Of a stretch of DNA of 64,000 bases, positions 48,881 through 58,687 are shown one piece after another (within the stretch, counting starts at the first letter, position 1; every line of letters starts with the position of its first letter). A model generated the notes under the pieces. It did no database searches, was not told where the DNA came from, and saw only the letters and a program-made list of their open reading frames with translations. The translations under genes and the position numbers were made by a program. The stretch comes from a cyanobiont of Ornithocercus magnificus (GTDB lineage Bacteria > Cyanobacteriota > Cyanobacteriia > PCC-6307 > Cyanobiaceae): positions 1,116,001 to 1,180,000 of the forward strand of contig BIMP01000001.1 in assembly GCA_007996965.1 (NCBI GenBank), written 5' to 3'.

Positions 48881-50071
48881 ATGACTCATAGTGGTGCTAC
48901 TAAGGCTGGAGCTGCTGCTATTGAATGGCTGATGTGCTGGTCAGCAAACCAAAATGTGGTTGTTGGTCTCTCGGGTGGCGTTGACAGCTCCCTGGCAGCT
49001 GCTCTTCTGGTAGAAGCTGGCTGGAAAGTAGAGGGACTGACCTTCTGGCTGATGAGTGGTAAGGGCACTTGCTGTACTGAAGGTCTGGTGGATGCTGCCA
49101 ATATTTGTCAACAGCTAGGAATCCCACATCATGTGGTTGATGCACGCGAGACTTTCCAGCAAGAGATTGTGCAGGTTCTTCTCAATGGCTACCAAAGCGG
49201 GATTACACCTTTGCCCTGTTCTCGTTGCAATAAGTCAGTAAAGTTTGCACCAATGTTAGCTTGGGCGAGACAGCATGGTTTGTCACAGATCGCCACGGGG
49301 CATTATGCTCGGGTACACCGGCCCAGCAGAACAAGCCAGCTGGTTTCGGCACTAGGTGATAGCAGTGGTCGCTGTCAGCTTCTCCGTGGCCACGATAGCC
49401 AAAAAGATCAGAGCTATTTCCTCTATGATTTGCCACAAGAAGTGCTGAAGCAGGTCTTGTTCCCTCTTGGAGAACTCAGTAAAGCAAACACTCGTATCGA
49501 GGCAAAGCGACGCGGCTTGCGTACAGCTGATAAGCCAGAAAGCCAGGATCTTTGTTTAGCTGATCACTATGGCTCGATGCATGCTTTCCTTAAATCTCAC
49601 CTTCCCCATCGCAAAGGACAGATTTGCTTATCGGATGGTACCGTATTAGGCCATCATGATGGTATTCAAAATTTTACTATTGGCCAAAGGCGAGGATTAA
49701 GAGTTGCTTGGACTGAACCTTTGCATGTAACGGAGCTAGATGCAGTCAGTAATAGGGTCATAGTGGCTCCACGGTCACAATCTGGCCGGAGCTTCTGCAC
49801 AGTCGGTGCAGTGAACTGGGTATCAATAGCGCCGCCACAGGAGCCTTTTGAGGTAGAAGTACAAGTAAGATATCGCAGTCAGCCGGCATGGGCGCAGCTG
49901 ACACCTATTCAGCCGACAGAACAAGATATCGCCACACAACGTCCGCACCGCTGCCATATCGACTTCTACGAGAAGCAATTCTCAATTACACCAGGTCAAG
50001 CAGCAGTATTTTATGAGGGAGATATACTTCTTGGTGGCGGATTAATTCAGTGCTACAGCCACATCAACTAA
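48881..50071 (+). CDS. mnmA: tRNA-uridine 2-sulfurtransferase MnmA
   Basis: 396 residues. PP-loop VGLSGGVDSSLAAALLVEAG, catalytic Cys in GITPLPCSRCNKSVKFAPML and its partner in KPESQDLCLADHY, and TIGQRRGLRV. It thiolates U34 in Lys, Glu and Gln tRNAs. A later ATG at 48932 (MCWSANQNVVVGLSGG) is an attractive start since the first 17 residues are unlike the family, and that would leave 53 bases for the divergent promoters. Confidence 0.94.
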   Translation: MTHSGATKAGAAAIEWLMCWSANQNVVVGLSGGVDSSLAAALLVEAGWKVEGLTFWLMSGKGTCCTEGLVDAANICQQLGIPHHVVDARETFQQEIVQVLLNGYQSGITPLPCSRCNKSVKFAPMLAWARQHGLSQIATGHYARVHRPSRTSQLVSALGDSSGRCQLLRGHDSQKDQSYFLYDLPQEVLKQVLFPLGELSKANTRIEAKRRGLRTADKPESQDLCLADHYGSMHAFLKSHLPHRKGQICLSDGTVLGHHDGIQNFTIGQRRGLRVAWTEPLHVTELDAVSNRVIVAPRSQSGRSFCTVGAVNWVSIAPPQEPFEVEVQVRYRSQPAWAQLTPIQPTEQDIATQRPHRCHIDFYEKQFSITPGQAAVFYEGDILLGGGLIQCYSHIN

Positions 50072-50073
50072 GA

Positions 50074-51633
50074 CTAGTTAGTCTGGACTAAGGTTCCACA
50101 GATACCTGTAAACAGCAACACTAGCAGCGGAAGCTCGCGCCAGCATGTATACAGCGTTGTGCTCTGGTGTAAGTTGAGTGATGTGATGGCAATGCCCTCT
50201 TGGAGCGGGCGTAGCAATGTGACTACTGCACCATCGCTTGTCACATGAGCAGTGGGACCAGTGTTGGCTACACTAAGTAGATCGCGTCCGTTCTCTATGG
50301 CACGCAGAGCAGCCTCAGCTAGGAACTGACGCTGAAGAAGCAGAGGATAAGGGTCAAGGTTAGCTATTGTTAGAAGCCAGGTTGCCCCAGCATTCACTGC
50401 TGAAGCTAGAGCAGAACCATCACTGATCTCATAGCAGATTGCAACTGCAGCTGCTGGTCCCGACCAGTGAAAGGCACGAGATGGTGCACCAGGTTGTAAA
50501 CCGCCAACAGCTGAGAGTCCAATACCGAGATCAATTGGCAGAGAAGGCAACCACTCACCTAGGGGCACTAATCGATGCTTGTCAACCAGAGGGTAGGGTC
50601 TTTGTTGTCCTTCAGGTACCAGTAGAAGTGAGCTGCGTTGCTCACCATGGAACCAGCGGAAGCCACCTGTAAGTAGAGGTAGTGGTGATGGCGCCACCAG
50701 ATCCTGGCCTTCTAGCAAGGTACCCTCTGGAGCAATCAGGACTGTAGCGCCAAGTGTTACAGCTTGATCAAGGGCATCCTGTAACCGTCTTGGCAAGCGT
50801 TGTAGTTCTTCCTTGCTGAATTTCAAGCGAGTGGGAACTGATGGCTGCCAAGTAGCCATACGCAACTGCCCAGTTACAACAGGCGAGCGCGGTATCCAGC
50901 CGCTGAGTATCTGCAAGGACGGTGCAACCGTCAAAATTAGTAGAACAAGCAAGCAGAGTGTGCGAATGCGGTGGTTCTGTGGCGACCCCACTAGCCGCCA
51001 CAGCCACCAGCCAAGCAATACGAGGACTGCCGCTAAGCCACCACCACCAACTAGACGCGCTATACTGGTTAAAACACAACGTCCTGGGAGCAAGGCAGAC
51101 TCCACACCAATCCAATACAGTGGGGTTCTGGCGAGTAGCACCTCACCAATACCCCACATAGCTGCCATTCCGGACGCATGGAGAAGCATTCCACGCCCAG
51201 GTAAACAGCAGCCGATCCAGGCCCAAAATCCAACAAATACAGCAGCAGCAAGTGCGCAGAATATCCATAGAAATAGTACAAGTGGGAGACTCAACATTGC
51301 TGGTACTCCAACCCAGTCAAGTGGATGCAGATCCAGAAGCCAACGGTGACTAATCAAGACATTAGTGGCTGCCCAAAGCCCAGCAAGGCAAGGACTTTGG
51401 GCAATTGTCCAGAGTAGGGCTAGAGCAACAACAATCATTAAAGCCCCGCCAGATGGCAGTGCCAAACCACCAATTATGCCTCCCGTCAAAGCCAGTGGCA
51501 GATAGAAAAACCAGCTTACTCGGATTAGATTTGGTCCCGACATTAACCCCTGCACATAATCAGCAATTGTTGCTAAGCTACCTTGATTTCTCCGTGAAGT
51601 TTCCTGGGCATTAGGAATGACTCCAATACTCAC
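50074..51633 (-). CDS. lnt: apolipoprotein N-acyltransferase
   Basis: 519 residues with about six N-terminal membrane helices and a nitrilase domain. The catalytic Glu is in LIAPEGTLLEG, the Lys in LVDKHRLVPLGEWLPS and the Cys in AICYEISDG, so the triad is present. It N-acylates mature lipoproteins, consistent with a lipobox on the nearby cyclophilin. Converges with mnmA leaving 2 bases. Confidence 0.93.
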   Translation of the reverse strand: MSIGVIPNAQETSRRNQGSLATIADYVQGLMSGPNLIRVSWFFYLPLALTGGIIGGLALPSGGALMIVVALALLWTIAQSPCLAGLWAATNVLISHRWLLDLHPLDWVGVPAMLSLPLVLFLWIFCALAAAVFVGFWAWIGCCLPGRGMLLHASGMAAMWGIGEVLLARTPLYWIGVESALLPGRCVLTSIARLVGGGGLAAVLVLLGWWLWRLVGSPQNHRIRTLCLLVLLILTVAPSLQILSGWIPRSPVVTGQLRMATWQPSVPTRLKFSKEELQRLPRRLQDALDQAVTLGATVLIAPEGTLLEGQDLVAPSPLPLLTGGFRWFHGEQRSSLLLVPEGQQRPYPLVDKHRLVPLGEWLPSLPIDLGIGLSAVGGLQPGAPSRAFHWSGPAAAVAICYEISDGSALASAVNAGATWLLTIANLDPYPLLLQRQFLAEAALRAIENGRDLLSVANTGPTAHVTSDGAVVTLLRPLQEGIAITSLNLHQSTTLYTCWRELPLLVLLFTGICGTLVQTN

Positions 51634-51956
51634 TCAGTGAGCTCTAATTAGGAAGTTATGATGATGTTTGGACTCAGATGACTAGAAGCTAACTTGATAT
51701 TAGACACACTTTAAACTGTTAAGTGAGGCACCTAGCCATCTAAGTACCTTTAGACATATAGGAAGGTTATATAGTTAATGCACAGACGGAGTAGGATTCT
51801 TATCAGACCTTAGTAATATCTACTCTCGAGGCATGAAAACATTGCTGGGGGGCTCTTAAAGCGATGACCTGAAAATTAATTAGGTGTAGTAGCCAGCTAG
51901 GGTAGCTGATCTCTGAACATTACCTGTCAGAATATTGTAATCTGCCCATTAGGACC
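51634..51956. other. spacer between lnt and FKBP genes
   Basis: About 323 bases with divergent promoters; no gene or RNA recognised. Confidence 0.4.
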
Positions 51957-52574
51957 TTGCACGATATCCTGATCAGCACTACTGTCTGCTTAGTTTGCCT
52001 TGTTGTAGCACTCGTCAGCCAGGTTATTGCTCCTTCTGTCGTAACAGCCAAGTCAACCAGCAAATTTCCGTCCGTTGAGTTCGCTGCTGGCAGTACAGCC
52101 AGGAATCATTTCGAGCTTGACCCTGATGAGCCTAACCCCTCTCTATTCACCATGGCCTCAGACTCTAGTCCATCTGATAGTGGAGACATCAGTGCTGCTG
52201 CACCATTAAGCAGCCAGAAACAGGATGTTACGGCTCCCTATGTAACTACCAGTGGTCTAAAAATTACTGACCTGGTCATTGGAGACGGCATCGAAGCCAG
52301 GAAAGGACGAATGGTGAAAGTCCACTATCGTGGCACACTTGAGGATGGTACTCAGTTTGATACTAGCTACGGTCGGCGCCCCTTCAGCTTTCCTCTGGGT
52401 GCTGGACAGGTAATCTCGGGATGGGATGAAGGTGTAGCTGGTATGAAAGTCGGGGGTAAACGTCAGTTGGTAATCCCTCCTGAGTTAGGCTATGGCAACC
52501 GTGGGGCTGGAAGCGTAATTCCACCAAATGCAACCCTGACTTTTGAGGTCGAGCTTCTCGGCGTGAGTAACTGA
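51957..52574 (+). CDS. exported FKBP-type peptidyl-prolyl isomerase
   Basis: 205 residues from TTG at 51957. N-terminal signal/anchor ([20 protein letters not shown]), a Ser/Pro-rich linker to about residue 95, then [62 protein letters not shown] and [19 protein letters not shown]. All catalytic-pocket residues appear present. Probably periplasmic or lumenal. sodN begins 41 bases downstream. Confidence 0.93.
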   Translation: MHDILISTTVCLVCLVVALVSQVIAPSVVTAKSTSKFPSVEFAAGSTARNHFELDPDEPNPSLFTMASDSSPSDSGDISAAAPLSSQKQDVTAPYVTTSGLKITDLVIGDGIEARKGRMVKVHYRGTLEDGTQFDTSYGRRPFSFPLGAGQVISGWDEGVAGMKVGGKRQLVIPPELGYGNRGAGSVIPPNATLTFEVELLGVSN

Positions 52575-52615
52575 TCCACAGTTAGGCTCTTGACAAGCTC
52601 AACCTCCACTCTACG

Positions 52616-53089
52616 ATGCTGCGCTCGGTCCTTTCTGCCGTCGTCCGTCGCTTACCAGTCGCCACCGTCCAGGCCCACTGCGATGGCCCCTGCGGCGTTT
52701 ATGACCCCGCCTCTGCTCGGATTGCTGCTGAGGCTGTTCTCTCTATGACCAAAAAACTATTGGCCATGGAATCTCCTGTAGGTGCTGATGCTGCTGCACT
52801 GGCTGCCTATAGCAATACCTTCTCGCGCTACGTAGCTATTAAGGAAGAACAAGCCAAGGAGACTAAAAAAGAGCTTCTCATTCTCTGGACCGACTACTTT
52901 AAGCCCGATCATCTCGCTACCTTCCCTGATCTACACGACACCTTTTGGAAGGCAACTAAGCTTTGCAGTGCTTGCAAGGTAAGTGTTGATCAGACCAAGG
53001 CCGAAGAACTCATGGTTGCTGTTGAGAAAATCCATCATATGTTCTGGCAATCAAAGAAACGCAGTGATGCTTGGGTCACTGCCAGCTAA
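52616..53089 (+). CDS. sodN: nickel superoxide dismutase
   Basis: 157 residues. Mature enzyme starts at the nickel hook HCDGPCGVYDP (His21, Cys22, Cys26 of this precursor); the ~20-residue extension before it is removed by SodX. SRYVAIKEEQAKETKKELLI and the C-terminal HHMFWQSKKRSDAWVTAS follow. The known four-helix hexamer detoxifies superoxide from photosynthesis without iron. sodX overlaps the 3' end. Confidence 0.97.
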   Translation: MLRSVLSAVVRRLPVATVQAHCDGPCGVYDPASARIAAEAVLSMTKKLLAMESPVGADAAALAAYSNTFSRYVAIKEEQAKETKKELLILWTDYFKPDHLATFPDLHDTFWKATKLCSACKVSVDQTKAEELMVAVEKIHHMFWQSKKRSDAWVTAS

Positions 53090-53447
53090 TCACAGTTTTT
53101 TCTCACCTTTACCAGAGGCCAGCCTCTTACAACTTTTACTGGTTCTGCTACGGAGCCATCGACACCTTCGTGTCGATGGCTCCTCTATGTTACCGACTTT
53201 GAAGCCAGGCGATTGGGTTATCTACCAGCCTAGGCAAACAACCGATTCACTCCCATCTAACGGATCAGTAGTAGTTGCATGTTTACCTAGACAACCAAAG
53301 CTACTAATTGTCAAACGGATATCACACCATGATTCTAGTGGTGTCTACTTACTTGGGGACAACTTAGATATAAGCACAGATAGCCGTGACTTTGGACCTG
53401 TGCAACCAAAGGATATTCTTGGAAATGTAGAGTCAAAGCTTTGCTGA
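53067..53447 (+). CDS. sodX: NiSOD maturation peptidase SodX
   Basis: 126 residues from ATG at 53067-53069, overlapping the sodN 3' end by 23 bases (the frame opens earlier, inside sodN). S26 signal-peptidase-like: catalytic Ser in HLRVDGSSMLPTLKPGDWVI, Lys in LLIVKRISHHD, and the GDN box LLGDNLDISTDSRDFGPV. It removes the NiSOD leader to free the hook His. A perfect hairpin lies within its coding sequence. Confidence 0.92.
   Translation: MLGSLPANHSFFSPLPEASLLQLLLVLLRSHRHLRVDGSSMLPTLKPGDWVIYQPRQTTDSLPSNGSVVVACLPRQPKLLIVKRISHHDSSGVYLLGDNLDISTDSRDFGPVQPKDILGNVESKLC
53152..53183 (+). promoter_or_regulatory. perfect 14-bp hairpin inside sodX
   Basis: GGAGCCATCGACAC pairs with GTGTCGATGGCTCC around a CTTC loop, 63 bases after the sodN stop and within sodX codons (LRSHRHLRVDGSS region). 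Possibly a transcription attenuator or 3' stabiliser favouring sodN over sodX. Confidence 0.5.
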
Positions 53448-53469
53448 AGCTCAGAGATTACTCCTCTAT

Positions 53470-54153
53470 TCAGGAGACTGTGGCAAAAGTCCGCTGTAAC
53501 CAAATAGCACCAGTAACGATTGAAATACCTCCAGTTATACCTACTAGTAGTGGCAGTAAGTGTGCCCCGCTGCGGATTGTAATCAGGGAGATAGTAACTA
53601 CCGTTAATAGCATTGCAATCACTGAGCCACCAAGATAGGCTACTAAGTAACTAGCAGCTCCAAGCGGAGGCAAAGCCAAGGCCGGCATGACAGCAAGGAG
53701 ATGGCTAGCGCCAGCTAAGCCATGAAGAAAACCTAGACTAGAAGCTGCATGGGAGTGACGCCAATGCCGGCCGCCGCCACGAACATGTAAGTGCAGATGC
53801 TCATGCGCTTTGTTCGTGCCATGGTCATGGGGATGAGCATGAATCTCCAGTCCAAATGCAGTCCGGACTGCTAATCCTCCCACCACTAGTAGGGCAAAGC
53901 CAACAAGAAATTCAGCCCAGGAGGACATCATCTTGAGTTTGGCCACATCTTTGATTAATACTGCAACAAGGCCTAGGGTCAAGACACCAGTAGAGTGCCC
54001 TAACCCCCAAGCAAATGCAGACCGGATGGCTCGAAGTGGCCTCGTAAGTGAGAGGGGTGCCATTGCCACCAGATGGTCTATCCCGGCAAACACGTGAATT
54101 GCCCCAGCTGCAAGGCCTGTAAGAAAAGGAATTAACACAGCATTTGCTGGCAA
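53470..54153 (-). CDS. hupE: HupE/UreJ-type nickel permease
   Basis: 227 residues, about six helices. IHVFAGIDHLVAMAPLSL near the start and GFLHGLAGASHLLAVMPALA are the HupE/UreJ signature segments; a His-rich loop (HAHPHDHGTNKAHEHLHLHV) may bind nickel. Position convergent to sodX with 22 bases between, so it fits as supply for NiSOD. A cobalt role cannot be excluded. Confidence 0.88.
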   Translation of the reverse strand: MPANAVLIPFLTGLAAGAIHVFAGIDHLVAMAPLSLTRPLRAIRSAFAWGLGHSTGVLTLGLVAVLIKDVAKLKMMSSWAEFLVGFALLVVGGLAVRTAFGLEIHAHPHDHGTNKAHEHLHLHVRGGGRHWRHSHAASSLGFLHGLAGASHLLAVMPALALPPLGAASYLVAYLGGSVIAMLLTVVTISLITIRSGAHLLPLLVGITGGISIVTGAIWLQRTFATVS

Positions 54154-54179
54154 GAGGAATTCTGGTGCAGCAGTGTAAT

Positions 54180-55064
54180 TCAGCGACGGATTAATGATTG
54201 CAGAGCAGCTTTCACATCTTGCTGCCGCATTAGTGATTCGCCTACGAGCACAGCTCTGGCACCTGCAGCATGAACCCGGTCAAGGTCAGCTCGACTAGTT
54301 AAGCCTGATTCACTCACTAATAAAACATCTTGCTGCTGCAGCTGCTTACTAAAGCGTTTGGCCAGCATTTCTGTCGTAGTAAGATCAGTTGCAAAAGTGG
54401 TGAGATCGCGGTTGTTAATGCCGAGCAAGGAGAACCCACCCATCTGTAGCACCCGGTCGAGCTCGTCATTAGTATGCACTTCTATTAGCACGTTGAGGTT
54501 TAGCAGTTCAGCTATACGGCGCAGGTATTGCAATTGCTGATTGGTATTGATTGCAGCTATCAGCAGTACAGCATCTGCACCAGCGACACGTGCCTGATAA
54601 ATTTGATATGGGCTTAGTATAAAATCTTTGCATAGCAGTGGTAAGTCAACTGCCTGACGCACTGCAGTCAACACATCAAAGCCACCCTGGAAGAAGCAAC
54701 GGTCTGTCAAAACAGATAAACAGCTAGCTCCACCGGCTGCATAAGCGTGGGCAATAGATGCAGGGTCAAAGTCTTCCCGGATTAAACCCCTGCTTGGACT
54801 TGCCTTTTTTACCTCGGCGATGACTGCTGGAGTTACTGGGGTCTGCCGCAGAGCTGAGATAATGTCTCGGGTAGGTGGCAACTGTGCTACTTGAGAGCGC
54901 AGCGTTTCTAAGGGGATCTTCTGACGGGCAGCTTCAACTTCCTTGTCTTTTTCCCAAACGATCCTCTCAAGTATGTTCCGGGGCTCACCGTCAACATGCG
55001 GGACAGCATACTCCAGATGAGCAACCCGGATTCTTGGGTTTGGTGGGCGACGGCGAATCTCCAC
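54180..55064 (-). CDS. trpC: indole-3-glycerol-phosphate synthase
   Basis: 294 residues; TIM barrel with [78 protein letters not shown] and [20 protein letters not shown]. The N-terminal ~45 residues are the extension typical of cyanobacterial TrpC. Starts 22 bases after lpd; co-transcription with trmH-lpd likely. Confidence 0.95.
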   Translation of the reverse strand: MEIRRRPPNPRIRVAHLEYAVPHVDGEPRNILERIVWEKDKEVEAARQKIPLETLRSQVAQLPPTRDIISALRQTPVTPAVIAEVKKASPSRGLIREDFDPASIAHAYAAGGASCLSVLTDRCFFQGGFDVLTAVRQAVDLPLLCKDFILSPYQIYQARVAGADAVLLIAAINTNQQLQYLRRIAELLNLNVLIEVHTNDELDRVLQMGGFSLLGINNRDLTTFATDLTTTEMLAKRFSKQLQQQDVLLVSESGLTSRADLDRVHAAGARAVLVGESLMRQQDVKAALQSLIRR

Positions 55065-55086
55065 TAACTACTCACTAAGATACTTT

Positions 55087-56535
55087 TCAGATAGGGACGG
55101 CAATCTGAGCCGCAGCTTGCTTATAAGCCACTTCTACAACTTCGCTGAGAGTAGGATGAGTATGAACTTCACAGGCAAGGTCACGCACGCTTTGACGACG
55201 CGCTACAGCATTAGCTACCTCTTGAATCAAATCAGCAGCGTGTAGACCATAGATATGGGCACCTAGCACCTCACCAGTATCTGCACGGAACAGTAACTTC
55301 ATCAGACCGTCGCTATCTAATTCAGCGAGCGCTTTGGAGTTGGCCTTGAAATAACTACGAACATTCTTAAGCTTAAATCCTTCACTTTTAGCTAGTTCTT
55401 CAGCTTCTGCTTCACTCAATCCGACTGAACTAATTTCTGGATGTGTGAATGTGGCAGCAGGAATACTGCGGTAATCAATTGTGCGGTTGTGACCCAGTAT
55501 ATTATCCACAGCGACAGTCCCTTGGGCAGCAGCCGTATGAGCTAGCATCAGTTTACCAGTAACATCTCCAACAGCCCAAAGATGTGGCACAGGCCGATCA
55601 TTGATCAATACATGCATATGGTCATCAATTGGCAAGAAACCGCGTTTGGTCTCTACGCCTAGGGATTCTAAGTTGAGACCGCGGCTGCTAGGTACGCGAC
55701 CAGTTGCTACCAAAACAGCATCGACTTCTAGTGTCTCTACTAGCTCTCGACTCTGCATATCTGAAAGTTCAATGGTCACTGGACAGCCAGGTGTAACTTT
55801 GCTTGCTAGTACTCCAGAGCGGCCATCTATGTCGCGGCCATCTATGAGGTGCCGAGCTGCTATCCGCGTTATGTCAGGATCAAATGTTGGCATGACTCGG
55901 TCGAGAGCCTCAATCATCGTTACCTCACAGCCAAGAGCTGTATAAACATCAGCAAACTCCAGGCCTATGTAGCCGCTGCCAATAATTGCAATCCAGCGCG
56001 GGAGCCACTCAAGATTCACCGCTTCATCACTAGTAAACACAGTCCGACCATCGGTCTCAATACCAGAGGGAACAAATGGATCAGAACCTGTAGCAATGAT
56101 TATGTCTCTTGCAGATAGTATCCGGTCAACGCCACTGGGCTCACGAAGTCCAACCCGCTGGGATGCTTCAAGTCTGCCGTAACCTCGAATGATGGTGACG
56201 CCGGAACGCTCTAGAGTCTTTGTTAGATTACTTCGTATCGTAGCTACCAGTTGGTTGGCATGGTCAGCAATTTTTTGGCGCTCGAACCTTACCGGCGCAG
56301 CATGAATTCCAAATGCGGCAAGATGGTCAGCATCAGCTAGTTCTCGGACCCGACCGCTGGCTGCGAGAAGAGCCTTTGAGGGGACACAGCCGCGGTTGAC
56401 ACAGGTACCTCCCATGTCGCGCGACTCTATAATGCCCACCTTCAAGCCATGTTCGGCAGCATGCTTTGCAGCGTCAAATCCCCCATAACCGGCTCCAATC
56501 ACGACAAGGTCAAAGTCAAAATTAGAGTCGCTCAC
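55087..56535 (-). CDS. lpd: dihydrolipoamide dehydrogenase (E3)
   Basis: 482 residues. FAD site VVIGAGYGGFDAAKHAAEHG, redox disulfide GGTCVNRGCVPSKALLAASG, NAD site IIGSGYIGLEFADVYTALGC, and C-terminal HTHPTLSEVVEVAYKQ with the His-Glu pair. E3 of the pyruvate dehydrogenase complex. Start overlaps the upstream trmH-like stop by 14 bases. Confidence 0.96.
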   Translation of the reverse strand: MSDSNFDFDLVVIGAGYGGFDAAKHAAEHGLKVGIIESRDMGGTCVNRGCVPSKALLAASGRVRELADADHLAAFGIHAAPVRFERQKIADHANQLVATIRSNLTKTLERSGVTIIRGYGRLEASQRVGLREPSGVDRILSARDIIIATGSDPFVPSGIETDGRTVFTSDEAVNLEWLPRWIAIIGSGYIGLEFADVYTALGCEVTMIEALDRVMPTFDPDITRIAARHLIDGRDIDGRSGVLASKVTPGCPVTIELSDMQSRELVETLEVDAVLVATGRVPSSRGLNLESLGVETKRGFLPIDDHMHVLINDRPVPHLWAVGDVTGKLMLAHTAAAQGTVAVDNILGHNRTIDYRSIPAATFTHPEISSVGLSEAEAEELAKSEGFKLKNVRSYFKANSKALAELDSDGLMKLLFRADTGEVLGAHIYGLHAADLIQEVANAVARRQSVRDLACEVHTHPTLSEVVEVAYKQAAAQIAVPI

Positions 56536-57412
56536 TGGATCGCCGCGTAGAACTCATTATTATCGCTCGTTGTCGCTCGAGCAATAGTGGTACTGCTGCG
56601 GCAGCCACGTTAAGTGATTCCATACGCATACTGTGTGGTATAGTCACCAGATGGCTACAGCAAGCAATCAACTGTGGGTTAAGACCTGAACCCTCGTTAC
56701 CAAGCACAAGGACAGTTGGTCGTCTCCAATCAATCTCCCAATAGGGCAGAACTGGCCGGACAGAGCTAGGACCAGGTACTAATGTAGCTACTATCTGTAG
56801 GCCCACTCTCGCCGCATGTTGTAAACGCTGGGCGAGACTTTGCAGCCCATCAGTTTCATTAAGGCCAAGACGTTCAATAGGGATTTGCAGCACTGCTCCA
56901 GCTGAAGAGCGCAATACCTTTGGTGCAAGTATATCAGCGCCACCTGCTTGCCAGACAACGTTAACATCTGCGGCAAGAGCAGTGCGCAGTAGACTACCAA
57001 CATTACCAGGGTCTTGAAGACGATCTAGAGCTAGAGCAAAGCTGGTCAATTTTAGTGCCGGAGGTTGGGGCAAATGGCTCAGTGGACAGATTGTTGCCAC
57101 GCCATCTGGCTGCTGTGTGGTGAGTGCCGCTTGCAGTACTTTGTAAGTTACGGATTGCACTGTGCATCTTGGAGGACACAATGCCAGCAATGCTTTGTGG
57201 CTATTTAGCCAGCTTTCAGTTGCTACCAAATCGAAGCGATCGTACTTTGTAGTTTGCCTGAGGAGCTCCTCAAGTAGATGAGTTCCCTCCAGCAACAAGC
57301 ATCTATGTTCGGCACGGCCAGATCGTTTTGTGAGCGATCGCAGCTTTTTTACTAAAGGGTTGCGACTGCTTGTGATAGTTATTTGGCAACTAGAGCTGCT
57401 GACAGTTGCCAT
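56522..57412 (-). CDS. SpoU/TrmH-family RNA 2'-O-methyltransferase
   Basis: 296 residues. N-terminal substrate-binding domain (NPLVKKLRSLTKRSGRAEHR), then SPOUT motifs 1 LDRLQDPGNVGSLLRTALAA, 2 LVLGNEGSGLNPQLI and 3 IPHSMRMESLNVAAAAVPLL. Target RNA nucleotide (23S rRNA or tRNA) not determined. Followed by the 82-aa gene two bases upstream on the same strand, so likely the 57.6-54.2 kb operon. Confidence 0.92.
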   Translation of the reverse strand: MATVSSSSCQITITSSRNPLVKKLRSLTKRSGRAEHRCLLLEGTHLLEELLRQTTKYDRFDLVATESWLNSHKALLALCPPRCTVQSVTYKVLQAALTTQQPDGVATICPLSHLPQPPALKLTSFALALDRLQDPGNVGSLLRTALAADVNVVWQAGGADILAPKVLRSSAGAVLQIPIERLGLNETDGLQSLAQRLQHAARVGLQIVATLVPGPSSVRPVLPYWEIDWRRPTVLVLGNEGSGLNPQLIACCSHLVTIPHSMRMESLNVAAAAVPLLLERQRAIIMSSTRRSSERL

Positions 57413-57413
57413 C

Positions 57414-57662
57414 TTAGAAGCTGAGGTGCTTTCGCACCTTTATATCTTTATGGAAGCTGAGATTAGCACCATCGATGTCTAGTCCTTTTACAGCAGAAAT
57501 CTCACCTTTGATTCCTTCCGCAGCTAGATTCTCGGCAAGCTTCTTGATAACCTGGTTCTCGACAGTTGCGCAATCGACCGAACTGGGCGTAAATCTTTCC
57601 AGAAGCCTCCCGAGCTTTGATGCCATAACCTCAGAGGCATTAGAGATCTTAAGAACAATCAT
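57414..57662 (-). CDS. conserved cyanobacterial small protein
   Basis: 82 residues starting MIVLKISNASEVMASKLGRL, with VENQVIKKLAENLAAEGIKG in the middle. Conserved in picocyanobacteria as I recall it, function unknown. One base before the trmH-like start, so first gene of the trmH-lpd-trpC run. Confidence 0.75.
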   Translation of the reverse strand: MIVLKISNASEVMASKLGRLLERFTPSSVDCATVENQVIKKLAENLAAEGIKGEISAVKGLDIDGANLSFHKDIKVRKHLSF

Positions 57663-58018
57663 ACTTTAGGCGTAAGTCTTCTGTTGTCTAAGGTAATGGG
57701 CAAATGAACAAGGGGCTTAGAATTTTGAGTCTTAATGCTACTGCTGCAACTGACAGCTAAGTCTGAGAAATCATCGAGCCGTTCGAGCACGGTTTACCTC
57801 ATGCCTTAAAATGGATTCTGCGTAGCTTTGCTATAGTGACATGGAGGCCTCACACGGCACTCGACCAGACTGTGATGTACCATAGTTAAGTGCGTTTGGT
57901 ACTTAAAAGAGGAGGGATGACTTTGGTAGCTTGTTTGTCCTAGTAGGACTTAAAGGTGTGTTGTGGCTGAGCCTATGGTAACCACCTAACCACATTAGGT
58001 CTGTTGGCCTAAATATCG
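57663..58018. other. spacer upstream of tRNA-Leu
   Basis: About 356 bases. Includes a strong AGGAGG-type site followed by ATG at 57917 whose frame stops after eight codons, a possible gene remnant. No other gene recognised. Confidence 0.4.
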
Positions 58019-58102
58019 GCGGATGTGGCGGAATCGGTAGACGCGCAGGTTTCAGGTACCTGTGGTGGAAACACTATGGGAGTTCAAGTCTCCCCATCCG
58101 CA
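58019..58102 (+). tRNA. tRNA-Leu (CAG)
   Basis: 84 nt, class II: acceptor GCGGATG / CATCCGC, discriminator A, anticodon stem CAGGT/ACCTG with loop TTCAGGT (anticodon CAG), long variable arm TGGTGGAAACACTATG, T arm GGGAGTTCAAGTCTCCC. No encoded CCA. Confidence 0.95.
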
Positions 58103-58687
58103 CTACACTCAGATCTTACCTAGGGCAGCAAGATACACCGCAACATGGGATTCTCTGTCTAGCGTATATTCCTGAGAGCGGCTACTAGTCAAGCTTAATT
58201 TATAAGAATTATCGCTTCATACACCTCAATATCTATGCCAATAGTAATTTTTGTTGACACTGGTGCAAAGGTTTAGCGCGGCAGTTAGATACGCAGGATT
58301 AATGTCAGCTCTATATTAGCCTAAGAGACGCAATATTAAATCCTATATCGTAGCAGTTTGTATATAGCTCGGCTTCACTAGATATCGTTGTTACGACAGG
58401 TGAAAACATGTCCGACAACAAATGTATCCCCTCACTTAGTCATTCAACTGTTGCAGTGACACGGTCATCAAAGTTTGTTTTATTTGTCTCTGCCGTTGAT
58501 ATGCTGTGCAAGCTAAGTTTGCAATTATGTCATTTGCCAAGAGGCTGCCTACCTGCTACTAAGGTATCTGGCGGAGCCATTATCCAATTTGAGATTTGGC
58601 TGGTCTCTGAACTGTCTAAAACTTAAGTTATCAAAGCTGTGCAATCGTTAGGTAGGTCAGATATACCTGTAACGGCGGCGGCGTCTC
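58103..58687. other. spacer with an unrecognised 72-codon frame
   Basis: About 585 bases. A frame at 58408-58626 is preceded by AGGTGAAAAC and begins ATG (MSDNKCIPSLSHSTVAVTRS), but has no recognisable similarity and a Cys/Ser-rich composition unlike neighbours. Not accepted as a gene. Confidence 0.35.

Noticed and set aside
58408-58626. 72-codon frame upstream of murA
   Set aside because: No similarity or domain; Cys/Ser-rich composition; treated as spacer.
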